Shown here piece after piece: positions 1 to 10,979 of a stretch of 64,000 bases of DNA; the first letter of the stretch is position 1, and each line of letters starts with the position of its first letter. The stretch covers positions 216,962 to 280,961 of the forward strand of contig MDYQ01000599.1 in assembly GCA_003024175.1 (NCBI GenBank), read 5' to 3'. The notes beneath the pieces are model-generated. The model searched no databases, had not been told where the DNA came from, and was given only the letters and a program-made list of their open reading frames with translations. Source of the DNA: Planoprotostelium fungivorum. Lineage: Eukaryota > Evosea > Variosea > Cavosteliida > Cavosteliaceae. The position numbers were made by a program, and so were the translations under genes.

Positions 1-1194
1 TTTGCCTCTTGGCTCGCTCGATCTCGATCTGTCTTAGACATGAGAGAAGCTAATTTCCTGATGACGATCATGTGAGCAAATGTGCACGTGACCTGATGAT
101 CACCTGTCGATCTCTGCCATGATGTTGCTGTTCTCATCGACGGTAATGTTGACATTCTGCAACTCCGTCAAGAGAAGAAGATTTGATGATTCCTCACCTT
201 ATCTGAAGCTAATAGTTGATCTACTCTCTCTTTCTCTTCCGGTTTGATCATTGGTATCATCTCTTCGTCCTACTACATCAGCTCGCCCTCGGTAACTGTA
301 ATCTCACCTTCTCTAAACTATCCAACACTGTCTTCATCAATGAATCATACAACACATGTCTTCCCACCTGATTTATACGTCTCTTCCTTATTATCTCCCT
401 TCTTCATCTTCTTTGCAGCCTGTCTTGGTCATCACCGTCTTCCTCTTCATCCTCTCACGATCGTCTTCTTTGCCAGTTGTTGGTCCAATTTCTTCATCTG
501 ACGTAGCGCCTCCATCATCTTCGGATCACCAGTCATCCAGCTGGGGGGGTCCATCGTGGGATCTGTCGACTCTTCCAACATGATCTCGGTGGCCCAAAAT
601 ATCGGTGCATCGATCTGAATTACGTCGGTACGTATTCATCGAGTATCTACGCACTCCATCTGCCTCCACCTTCTCCAGCAGGTCGGAGAAGTTTCCGGGA
701 TAATTCACTATGGGTGTCTCTTCACCGGCACCACTGAGGTGATACAGGTAAGATTCAAGTTCTTTCCTCCTCTCGTCTTGTTCATTTTCTAAACTCTCCA
801 ATTCGTTCTCCAACACATCCAAGCTCTAATGCAAGTCATGATATGATCGCGTTGACATCCATCTCACCATTGCTTCGGGTATGGCTTCGTTGGTGATCGA
901 CGTCATCAACTCCTCATCTGAATCACTGAGATCCATCGAGTCCTTGAGAGAAGGTACGCTGTTCATCTTCTTCGATGGAGTGATGTCGTTTGTTTTGCCA
1001 CGCGAAGAGGAAGGAGATTTAACTGGCTCTAAAGCTTTCTTCCCTGCTAATTTGGTCGATCCGCGTATGACTCCATCAGTCGAAGGATTCCTTTTGGGTG
1101 AGAAGGTAGCTTCTGAGTTACAATCAGTCCCTGTTGGATCGACGTTGATGCAGAACCTGATGTGTGGCCTTCCATCGTCGCGCTCAAAATGGCT
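1..1194 (-). CDS. Coiled-coil protein, weakly FSIP1-like (partial, 3' end off the window)
   Basis: A minus-strand gene was rebuilt from at least seven exons (for example 868-1194, 655-825, 459-614, 368-419) joined by introns of about 37-45 nt; all GT-AG junctions checked keep one open frame. The product starts with a basic, Ser/Thr-rich part. An acidic stretch ending in DSDEELM follows, then a coiled coil (LDVLENELESLENEQDERRK) and a second helical segment near MMEALRQMKKLDQQLAKK. The reading frame is still open at base 1, so the C-terminus is missing. The 5' end is not resolved: no in-frame ATG lies in the 868-1194 exon before its acceptor, so a further first exon upstream is needed. The helical segment recalls fibrous-sheath-interacting protein 1, but this is a weak visual match. 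The gene is well supported; the family name is not. Confidence 0.6.
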
Positions 1195-1306
1195 CTACTT
1201 TTACCTCATTTAGAAAAAAAGGGATCGTGCATCCGATCGGATATACGTCTGGCACGCATTTCCATCTGCAGAGAGAGCAATCGAGCATTTCTTGGTAAGA
1301 GTAATG

Positions 1307-1845
1307 TCAGCACCGAACGGAGAAGGTGAGGCGACAAAACATAGGATGGAAGATGCGATCATTCGCTCTGACAGGAATTCTAGTGTGTGGCCACATCTTC
1401 TTCACATCAACTCACCTCGAACAGATTCAGAAAATATAAGAACGGTATCGCTTTCGGTATCATCATGCTCGTGCAGTTCGCCACCGTCGCCGTCCTCGGT
1501 GTCTATCGCATTATTGGCCACCCGAGTGGGCCTTATCATTCGTTGAGTTACTGTAATAACTGGAAAGAGTTGGAATTGGGATGTAGAGAGTTGAAGAAGA
1601 TCGAGTATATGGCCATCTTGAGCAATAGAATCCTCTTCTTCCTCATCACCAACTTGGTCTCTGCGAAGTCAAAGAACGCCACGAACTTCCAATGGACGGG
1701 AACGGGATCTTTAATAGATTGTATGTTCAAGAAGCATTTGATTGAGACGTGCGATCTACAATCATTTCTGATTTTCGTAAAATTTCAATGCTACAGAGTC
1801 AGTCAACAACTGATGAGAACATGCTCTATATCAACGCACTGTTAA
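1307..1845 (+). CDS. Possible small membrane protein (weak gene model)
   Basis: An open stretch on the plus strand contains a convincing hydrophobic helix (GIAFGIIMLVQFATVAVLG, about 20 residues) and a second weaker one (LSNRILFFLITNLV). A start at an ATG near 1304-1307 followed by one intron (donor near 1386, acceptor near 1424) would join MSAPNGEGE to the hydrophobic helix in frame. This splicing is only one of several possibilities. The C-terminal third does not look like conserved protein. I do not recognise a family. It could be a real two-helix membrane protein divergently transcribed from the coiled-coil gene, or a chance open frame. Confidence 0.25.
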
Positions 1846-1849
1846 TCTA

Positions 1850-2717
1850 CAGAGAAATAATTCAATAAAGATAGGAGAAAGAGAGCAGGAAAACACAACA
1901 GGCTGTAGCCAGCAAGTTTGGCAGCAACATATAGATGAAATGGTCGGACTACGATGTATAAGTGCAAATCATGCTGTGCAGGGGCAGATTGCTGGAAAAT
2001 ATGCCCCTGCGGGGGGGGGGGGGGAAGAAATCACATCTTAAGGAGGGTACCAGGTCATTGATGACACTTTTTCCAGGTAGGGAATCACCTGGGCTACACG
2101 CTGGTGTATTCCATTTTTTCGTCCGGACGTTCGTAACAGAGAAAAGTGCCAATGTACGCTATTTTTTTAGCGTACGTGACAGTAATCCACACTTTGCTCA
2201 TCTTGGGCAACGTTTTTGTGACCTGTGTGACATACCATTGGAATCAGCGCGTTTTGCTGATCAAGGTACTTCTCAACAAATTCTCTTTCATTGTATACAG
2301 TCTAGCTTTTGCACGATTTCTGTCAATCAACGGTGATGGGCATTGCCAGACGTCCTAGGTACAGCCTCTACTGTTCTTTTTTCTCTTTCTTCTCTTCTGG
2401 GCTTCCCTATCTGAAATGCTTCACACAAAGAATCAAAGGTTGTAGTGAAACATACAAGTTGTATCTCATTGTACGACAAGTTGAATTGTAAACGATCTGC
2501 TATCACTCTTCACCATATATAATCCATCATCATTCTCATTTATACACATCAACACTAATGATGGTTTGGCTGCTGGTCGATGCCGTCGAAGTATCACGCC
2601 CAAAGAACCAGACTGAACGATGCAATTCGATGAAAACATTTCTCTGCACTCGCCTGAATTCGTTGTGATGCGATGTGTGACAGATGTGATCTTTGATGAA
2701 ATCACATCTCCGAAAAC
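1850..2717. other. Gene-poor stretch with G14 run and small hairpins
   Basis: No convincing gene was found. The stretch contains a run of 14 G (2011-2024) preceded by a 7-bp inverted repeat (AGGGGCA ... TGCCCCT). There is also a perfect 8-bp inverted repeat with a T-rich loop (GTACGCTA / TAGCGTAC) near 2154-2176. An open frame of about 68 codons from 2152 (ATG TAC GCT) is hydrophobic but lacks any recognisable family signature. The right end is the likely promoter and 5' UTR of the EMC6 gene. Confidence 0.5.
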
Positions 2718-3153
2718 ATGCAAGCGCCACCACAGGAGACGGACAATCAAGAGCACACGTTCGCTCCCGATAAATTGTCACACAACAACAGCGTCCTCTA
2801 TTTTCTGTGAGGCATCGAGAGATAATTCATTGCCTGATCTCCTCAGGCGCATCTGTGGAGCGATTGCATCGGGCATTGCTGCAGGGATACTTGGTTTACA
2901 GAGTATCAATGGTGGCATCTTCTACCTCTTATCGTACATCCTCCTGTCAGCCCTCACGGTGCTGAAAACAGGGTCAAAGACAGATAACTACTTTCCAATT
3001 TCACAACTATCCATCTTTTGGAATGGACTTACTGCTGGTGCACTGGTGAGTAATGGAGATCATTCTCACGACACTGAGGACATGATCTGATGTGAAAAAC
3101 AGACATATATCCTCTTTTGGACACTATTTTATGACATTGTCCATGTCTACTAA
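2718..3153 (+). CDS. EMC6: ER membrane protein complex subunit 6
   Basis: Three exons (2718-2806, 2847-3045, 3103-3153) with introns of 40 and 57 nt give a protein of about 112 residues, the usual length of the family. It carries the family landmarks: an N-terminal NNSVLYFLR segment, the helix-turn motif AGILGLQSINGGIFYLLSY, a second helix ILLSALTVLKTG, and the characteristic C-terminus FWTLFYDIVHVY before TAA. EMC6 is the small two- to three-helix core subunit of the ER membrane complex, which inserts tail-anchored and multi-pass proteins into the ER membrane. The ATG at 2718 was chosen because it opens the only frame that splices into the conserved helix. The family assignment is firm. Confidence 0.93.
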
Positions 3154-3537
3154 TTTCGACCCTCATATATCTCACACAATAAACGTTTGAATTGGACATA
3201 CTCGAAGTTGAATTCGATTAGACCTCTATTTGTCGCATGACGTAGATCATCACAATCATTTGAGTAAGCTATATGGTCATCTCGAATCCCCAGCTCTTGA
3301 CAAATTAGAGGCAAATCTTCATCAACACACTACTCGTAGATACACAGATCCTGTTGCTGTCCGTTATATAAGCCTTGTCAGGACCGTCTCTTGTTGTAGC
3401 TTTGTTCAGGTCGTGACGATGGGTGTGTTGCCCTCATCGGGAATGGAATTGAGACCGCGGATAAATCGGAAGAATGGAACATTGCAGGCACCCGTTACAA
3501 TTTCCAACAGCCAACAACAGACAGGCGCACAGCAGAC
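3154..3537. other. Intergenic region, EMC6 3' end and nitronate monooxygenase promoter
   Basis: Contains an AATAAA signal just after the EMC6 stop (near 3178) and no protein-coding exon that I can support. An open frame of 108 codons here has no family features and ends at the start of the next gene. Confidence 0.5.
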
Positions 3538-4868
3538 ATGGCGGACCAACAACTGATTAAGACACCCCTCACAGAACTGTTTGGAATCAAACACCCAGTC
3601 ATGTTGGCTGGCATGAACGTCGCTGCTGGCCCAGAGCTAGCCGCTGCCGTCAGTGATGCGGGTGGCTTAGGTGTCATTGGAGGTGTTGGATACACTCCTA
3701 AATTTGTGAGTCAACGTTCATAAAACATCCAGCCGATAGAAGATTGACCATTGCGTAGCTGCAAGTTCAGATCGACCACTTAAAGAAGTCTCTGAAGAAT
3801 AAGAATGCCCCCTTTGGAGTTGATCTTCTCTTACCTCAAGTGGGAGGAAATGCAAGAAAGACCAACAAGGTACGTCCACAATCCTCTTCAAGACTGATAG
3901 AACGGTAGGATTACACCCAAGGACAACTTCCAGAGCTGATTGATGTCATCATCAAATCAGGGGCTAAACTGTTTGTCAGTGCCGTCGGTGTACCACCCAA
4001 AGATGTAACATCTATTTGTTCTCTACTCCAACTGATCTTCACCAGGTTGTTGATAAACTGCACGCAGCTGGCATTCCCGTTATGAACATGATCGGTCACC
4101 CCAAGCACGTCCAGAAGGCCCTCGATGCCGGCTGCGACATCATCTGCGCTCAGGGAAGCGAGGGAGGAGGTGATCATCCCCTTCCAGTCCCTTCTCATCT
4201 CCATCACAGGTCACACCGGTAACGTCCCCACTTCCATCTTGATCCCTAAGGTCGTCGAGTTGTGCCGAGGTAAGAAGAGTCCCCTCACTGGAAAGCCCGT
4301 CGAGGTGACCTGCCCTCCATCTTCTCACCTTCTCATGCTGCCATCTTCTCATGCTCTCGTCATCTCATCTCACCTCCTTAGGTGGTGGCTGCCGGTGGCA
4401 TCTACAACGGCCAAGGCCTCGCCTCCGCTCTCGCCGTCGGCGCTTCGGCCGTCTGGGTCGGTACCCGCTTCGTCTGCGCCAAAGAGGCCGGAGCCCCTCC
4501 CGCCCATCAGAAGGCCGTCCTCGAAGCAGACTACGACGGCACCGTCAGGACCCTCATCTACACCGGTAGACCTCTCCGTGTCAGAGCCACACCCTTCGTC
4601 TTAGACTGGGAGAACAACAAGCAGGACGAGATCAAAGACTCCACTGCCAAGGGAATCGTCCCGGTTCCCCTTCACGAGGCGGTCGAGCTCCACAAGAGGT
4701 GATGATGATGGTGGTGATGAGAGACTGAAGGGAAGAAGGGGTTGGTTGATGGGAAGTGTCGCTGCGGTCATCGAGGACGTTCAACCCGCCAAGCAGATCG
4801 TCGATGAGATGGTCGGTGATGCGCATCGCCTGCTCAAGGCGACGCACTCTCTCATCGCAAAGTTGTAA
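3538..4868 (+). CDS. Nitronate monooxygenase (2-nitropropane dioxygenase family)
   Basis: Seven exons (3538-3705, 3759-3869, 3909-4004, 4046-4169, 4210-4304, 4382-4698, 4757-4868) give a protein of about 340 residues. Family features in order: N-terminal FGIKHPVMLAGM with the barrel-opening strand, GGLGVIGG, the central VSAVGVP strand, NMIGHPKH, the FMN-phosphate loop GSEGGGHTG, and AAGGIYNG with ALAVGASAVWVGTRF. The last exon (VQPAKQIVDEMV) matches the usual C-terminal helix. These FMN enzymes oxidise alkyl nitronates such as propionate-3-nitronate; the fold is a TIM barrel. I see no targeting signal, so a cytosolic enzyme is likely. Codon use in the later exons is GC-rich. The family is certain, the exact substrate is not. 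Confidence 0.92.
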
Positions 4869-5102
4869 TAGACCACACAATTGTAGACGTCTTTTTCCTC
4901 TTTTATCACGCAGTTTCCATCCATTCAGCCGCGCACGATCAACCGTAACGCGTTGGGTGCGATTTCGACTCGCTCAGTCTTCGCTCCCAGTGCCTCTGTT
5001 TCATCGTCAGGAGATGAGAATGTAGACACCACACACTCTTCAGGGTCCCCTCCATCCTTCTATATACATCTCCTCTGACCTGCTCGTGACTCGTGTAACC
5101 TC

Positions 5103-5767
5103 TCAACGGGCTCCATAAACTGCAAGTGTGAGCTCAATCCCTTCACAATTGTACCTCAAGTTGTCCAATTGAATGACTCGTGTGAGTTCTACGTAATGTT
5201 TCTCGGAGCTCGTCTGCAGGCCAGATAGGTCTTGCATCAATATCCTCGAAGCTTCTCTCCTGTCGTTCCTGTTCTCCATCAACTCCAATCGTAACCATCG
5301 ACATCGACTCGTAAAGAGCTTCGGTGGAAGATGGTCTCACCTGACAAAGGCTTCGATTAATCTCTGTCTGCCCAATTCGAAGAGGATAAAGTCTCCGTCT
5401 TTCGAAGCGTTCCATTCGATGAAGGAGCGAACGTAGGTCATGACCTTGTCCCACTCACCCAGCTCGAGGTTTTCCCTCACATACTCTGAATCGAAATAAA
5501 TTCCAGATTCAGACTCTAATCTGCAGTTGAGTGAGAAGAGAAGGGAAGGAGAACGCACCGATGGAGGGACTGGTCGAATCCTATGGACTTGAGAAAGTCC
5601 ATGATCATGAAGAGGAGGGCGGTGTCGATGTAGTTGACGTCGTCTACGTCTTCTTCCGTGTCGATGTCGAGGGTTCGACCACTCTTTCTGTTTCGTTGTT
5701 AGTGGATGATGATGATGCATGCATGATGATGTGTGTCGCGATTAAACGATGGATGTCACTTTTTCAT
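5103..5767 (-). CDS. LisH-CTLH domain protein, TOPLESS-like N-terminus only (copy A)
   Basis: Exons 5760-5767, 5559-5687 and following (last block down to the TGA at 5103) give about 160 residues. After a short basic/acidic start (MKKKSGRTLDIDTEED) comes a LisH helix pair (LLFMIMDFLKSIGF) and a CTLH segment (YVRENLELGEWDKVMTYV, then FELGRQRLIEAF). This order and spacing match the N-terminal domain of TOPLESS/TPL co-repressors and WD proteins such as WDR26. No WD40 repeats follow: the frame stops right after a final helix (LTRVIQLDNL). LisH-CTLH modules mediate dimerisation and peptide binding. It is the paralogue of the next gene, with which it shares exon layout. A stand-alone adaptor is my inference. 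Confidence 0.75.
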
Positions 5768-6002
5768 CAGAACGTGAAGGCCAGATTGTGATATGGAAGG
5801 GAATACAATCTTATCTCCCAAGATGGCTAGAGTACGTGAGATGATGGAGGGATAACTGATGTGGTGCGATCACATTGTAAGGAGGGAGTGATGCTGGCGA
5901 TGAGACTCTCTCTCGCCTGATTGTGGCCGGGATAGTTCTTTGACATGGCATAATCTCTTCTTTTATGTTAGATAACGAATAGATAACGAAAGATGAAGCC
6001 GT

Positions 6003-6566
6003 CTAAAGATGGCACCTGATGTCTTCCAATTGTGATGCCTGCTATACATTAGTGGATGAATGGTTTCGCACAACGCACCTGATAAAAATCTTGGTAGAAT
6101 CTAGGTGAAGTAATCAGACGGTTGTTCATCATGTACCGTCCACTCACTTGATGTTCGTATTTCTGAGTTCTTGTAGGTCCGTTAATAAGACTAGGCACGC
6201 TTCCTTCTTATCTCCTCTTTCATTTCTTCAGGTGGATGATCACATAGCTGATGTATTACCTAGATGCTGCTTCCAGAAATCGTTGCCTCCCCACTTCAAA
6301 ACAAACCTTTCTATCTTCTGGTCCCTCTCGCCAGCGGACGAATGGCTTGAGATATGATATCACCTCTCTCCAATCTCCCTTTCGAATCCGAGTGTGCAGA
6401 TGTTCTATGTCGAAGTATCTTCCCCAAGCTTTCTCCATCCTGATCGATCTCTATCACATGCATTGGAATAGACGCAAGCTCACTCGTGTGCGGCACATTC
6501 ATATCCTTGTTCGCGAAGGTACTGGAGTACGAGGTAACATAAGGCAGTGTCCTCTACAGAGGACAT
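6003..6566 (-). CDS. LisH-CTLH domain protein, TOPLESS-like N-terminus only (copy B)
   Basis: Five exons give about 150 residues. A LisH helix (VEDTALCYLVLQYLREQGYE) is followed by the CTLH pattern LHTRIRKGDWREVISYLKPF and FEVGRQRFLEAAS, then a closing helix (FYQDFYQASQLEDI) and a TAG stop at 6003-6005. An in-frame ATG 42 nt further upstream (6606-6608) is an alternative start. Like its neighbour at 5103-5767 it ends without WD40 repeats. The two lie in the same direction with about 235 bases between them, which suggests a local duplication. The family resemblance to TOPLESS/WDR26 N-termini is clear; the cellular role is unknown. Confidence 0.75.
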
Positions 6567-6724
6567 GGTGATGTGGTTCGGGAAGTTGTAGTGTGATCTC
6601 ATCGTCATCGTTTTTTCTACGCAGAGATGAGCCATGGCACGGTACAGCATCGATCACTCGTCTATGACATCTATATGATTTCTCTATATATATATAGACG
6701 ATCACTGTCTCTGATTCCTCTCAG

Positions 6725-9700
6725 ATGACCCCACATGAGTTGCGTTGGGTCCATAGCACAGACGTAGTCTCTCCTCTACGTTACGATTTATACATCGAAC
6801 CATGGATTGAATACTCTTCCATCTTGAGTCGGGCGGACATCCACATCCAGGTGTGTTATAGATCATTCCACCTCGTCAACTCTCGATCATCAAAGAGTCA
6901 TTGTACACCTTCAGCAGTGATTTTCGTTTCTGATTGTAAAAGATACAACAACCGACGAACATCATAAAACTCCACGGACTCCGTATCACTGTCTATCAAG
7001 TCTTTTTCAATGGAACTGTGAGTCTTGACACTCCATCACCTTTGACAGGGATCAGATCACACACGAATGTTCCTCCCATCACGTTGACAACCATTACGAA
7101 ACGTTAGAATTTGAATTCGAACAACCTCTGCCCGTTGGCACGGGGATCTTGACCATCATCTACTCGTCCTCTATAGACACCACCGGTGATCGAAATGGTG
7201 AGTTGATCCATCTTCATCTCATCCCGCTGAACCCATCAGGAATCTTCACGAGGAGAAGAGAAGGAACACACTCTCTCCACACGCAGGTGACATCCACCTC
7301 CATCATCTCCATCATCTCTCGTCCTCCGTGACGCCTCGCAGTGCGAGCCATGTAACGCGAGACAAGTCCTTCCCTGTTGGGACCAACCTACTGCCAAGGC
7401 CATATTCAGAGTGAAGGAAGATACATATGAACATCGACACTGACCTCCATAGCTGGTCGTATACATCGACGAGGACTACGATTGTATCTCCAACACACCT
7501 GCTGAGAGAGTCAGTCAGGCGGAGCCGAACAACAACATACAGTGTCTGGAGGATAAGAAGAAGATAGGAACCCATACGATACCGATCTATCGATCTAGAG
7601 GTAGACGGAAGCGAATCGAATTTGAGGTGAGATCTCGTGACGTCCATGATGGAACACGATGATCGATCGTGTCCACGATGTGCATCATGTGGAGCTGATC
7701 GTGATGAGACGAATGACGGATTACAGCCCACGTGCCTCATGTCCACGTACATGTTGGCCTTCACTGTAGATAAGTTGAATCACATGACCTCATCAGCATC
7801 CGTACCCGTGTACGAGAACGGTGTGGAAATTCCAGGACAAACACAGACCATACCCATCAGCGTCTACGCCCCACCCTCCCGGATATCCGAAGTGAAGAAA
7901 CTTTAAAATACTTTAAATTCACCCGTGTTAGGCACAGTTTGTTCTGAAGATGACGCTCTTCGCCTGGGACTATTTCACTCGACAGTTCAGATTGAACAAT
8001 CCTCTCAAGAAACTAGACATCGTCTCAGTCGATCAATTACCCGTCCTCGGTTCTGAAAACTGGGGGATCATCTGTCTACATTCGATGTACATGCTCATCG
8101 ACGCTTCCACTCCGTTCTCGAAGATTCAACGAATCGCTCGATTGGTCTGTCACGAGGTGATGATGAGATGATGAGATGGTGATGTCTGATCATCAGTCAG
8201 GTGGTTCATCAGTGGTTTGGAAATCTAGTCACGATGCCTTGGTGGAAAGATCTCTGGCTCAAAGAGGGTTTCGCCAGATACCTAGAATACGTAGCCATCG
8301 AACACCTCTTCCCCAGGTGAACGTCGACAGAAGGATTCGACTCTGAAGTCGACATTTTTCAGCTGGAGGTACTGGTCTTATTTCATGAGAGACATCTTCA
8401 AATTGACCATGGAATACGACGAGTCCGCCAACACCCACCCGGTCGAATCTGAAGTGGGAGATCCAAAGGAAATCTCGGAGATATTCGACCTGATGAGGTG
8501 AGACACGCCGTGTGATGCGTAATGAACGGGGTAGTTACGGGAAGGGTGCGTGTGTTCTGCGGATGGTGTCGAATTACATCGGCATGGGGGCTTTCTGGTC
8601 GGCCATCAGGATTTTTCTGAGAAAGTTCTCATACTCCTGTGCCGGCACGGAGGATTTGTACCAAGCTTTGTCAGAGGTGAAATCTCGTTTTTGTCGACAC
8701 ATTTCTCACCAAAAAAGGCATCGAGTGTCGACGTCTCGTCCATCATGAACTGTTGGATGAAATTCAGCGGACATCCCGTACTCGTTGTAGATTTGAGTGA
8801 AAACTCGACGGAATTTCAACTCAATATACGTGAGTCATACGTATGATATCGCGATTGACACGGAGAAGGACAAGAATTATGCTTCAGAGATCGATTGAAC
8901 GCCACCGTGGTCAAAACGAGCAGGATGACCAACAAATCAGAATTGAATCGAGAACACACGAACACGGACTACAACCTGCCGATCCGGTTGGCTCACTGTG
9001 CTTGTCGACAGGTCACTCCAAAGAATCTTCTCATGAATCAGTTTGACACCTCTCTACAATGGAAGGGAATCCTCTCAGACGATCATCACATCACCATCAA
9101 CACCGGACACACCGGTGATTTATTCTATTTTATTGTCTCTGAAGGCTTTAGGGTTCTTTAGAACTTGTTATGATCACAATCTATTGAGGAGACTGTTGAG
9201 GGCAGGTCAACAGGATCGTCTCAGCCTGCAGGAGTTGCAAGGAGTGCTAGCGGATGTACGTATGATTACGTAAGGTAGTGATGAATAACACTCCAGCAGA
9301 TGTGGACATTGATCGGACAGAGAACAGCCGCCGAATCGAACCATTCGAATCACGTGACGCGTTACCCTACCATCGATGTACTCTTACGATTTCTCGATGA
9401 AATCTCTGCAGACCTACCTTGGAACAATCAAGTTCCAAGGTGCCACCCTGTCATATGGGAGATGAGCACCAAGCGAGTGAGTCTCTTTTCATTCAACATT
9501 CACTTCAGTGTCACACGATGGGATGTATGATAACGCGACGCAGTTGTGCGATCTCATGCTTCAGATTCATCCCGATCACTTGCCTTCCTTCAGAATCTAT
9601 TTACAGCGTCTGTACACAAGTGCACTGCGTGGAGTGGGCCTGTGGAAGGAACAGAGGAGGCCGAACGCATCGGCCGACCTGACGGAGTACAACGTGGACC

Positions 9701-10907
9701 CGGACAATGAGACCCTGTGGGCAGAACTGAGGAGGTGATATCTACAACGATTCTCTCTTGGATTCACACGAGCTTCAGTCGGATCATCATCTTCCTCAGT
9801 GCAGCGAGGGCCCTCCCCGAGAGCGTTGTAGATGAAGTGATGCCCCTGTTCGAGAACGTGACGGAATCTCTCTCCATCGGAGATTCCATGCTCGGACTCT
9901 CCGATCACGCCGCGGGCGCAATTCTTCACACAGGTGAAATTTCATTCAATTGTCGAAGAATTCACGCTCGACTCACGTGATCAGGTGTGGCACACGGTGG
10001 GCGGGATGCATACGATACGGTCAGCTACTTATTCCGCACGCATCGACAGGACAACGTGAAGAAGTTGTGCTTTCAGGTGAACTTCCCTCTGTTTTCACCT
10101 TGTAAACGTCATTTTATTCGATTTTAATCTCCTCACAGGCCCTATTCCAAGCGAGAGACTACGAGTCGATGGAAATGAACCTACAGATGGTCGTGAAGGC
10201 ACAATCGAACCCAATGCATTCACACCCCGAATGGATGGAGGACCTCCTCACTTCTCACGTCATCTCCCTTAACTCAAGGCAGAGAAACATGATGTGGAGG
10301 GCCGGCGTGGAACTTCTGCGTAGAGGTGTCAACACTGCTCTCTTTGCGGTATGGCTGTCTACTGAATCGGCCACCTTGCGAGAAGAAGAAAAGGCGGAGT
10401 TTGTGAGGGAAGCGGAGCAGGTGGTGGACACTTCTACCCTGTTGGGTGCCTCCCTTCACATCGCGAGGTGAAAGAGAGGAACACACACGGTCTGACCTTG
10501 TGAAGATCTGCCCAAGAGTCGGCCAGGAACAACGGCTCGTGGTACAGTCACAACCGGCAATACCTCTTACGGTTCTTCGTTTGATTCCACTTCAATGTTT
10601 CGTGTGGTTCTTTGAGAAATCCACCGTCTGTACAGACGCAAACGGTTCAAACTGCTAGATAACATCATCAATGAAAATATCGAGCACGAGCATCTTTACG
10701 TTCTTCAGGTTGTGATTAGAATTTTGATGGGAGGGGCATGCGGTCGGAACTTCTGACCCGCCTGTGTCGTTTCCAGTGGTCGACACAGCGTTCATCTTGG
10801 GTAGTCGACAATTGCGAGATTCCAAGGTTTGGAAAAGCGTGTGGGTGAATTTACAAAACCCGCGGTTTGGATTGAACGGGCCCGGGCCGCAACATCAATT
10901 TCTTTGA
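6725..10907 (+). CDS. M1-family zinc aminopeptidase (puromycin-sensitive/ERAP type)
   Basis: About twenty small exons. The start ATG at 6725 precedes [10 protein letters not shown], the first strand of the M1 N-terminal domain. Next come [26 protein letters not shown] and a degenerate exopeptidase loop (LGSENWG where GAMENWG is usual). The zinc site is HEVVHQ...LKEGFARY: the HExxH codons are split by an intron after HE (8158/8201), and the third ligand Glu lies in LKEGFA. The catalytic Tyr is kept in [12 protein letters not shown]. The rest matches the ERAP1-like helical C-terminal domain. Such enzymes trim N-terminal residues from peptides. No signal peptide or membrane anchor is visible, so it is probably cytosolic. 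The last exons are unsure: the stop may be near 10757 rather than 10907. Confidence 0.88.
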
Positions 10908-10979
10908 GATTTCTATAACTCCTACCGTGTGAGATAGAAGCAACTCAGGCAGGACGTTCTAAGTCCAATAAACCCTGCA

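Noticed and set aside
3230-3556. 108-codon frame before the nitronate monooxygenase gene
   Set aside because: Overlaps the start of a firmly identified gene in another frame and has no protein-like features.
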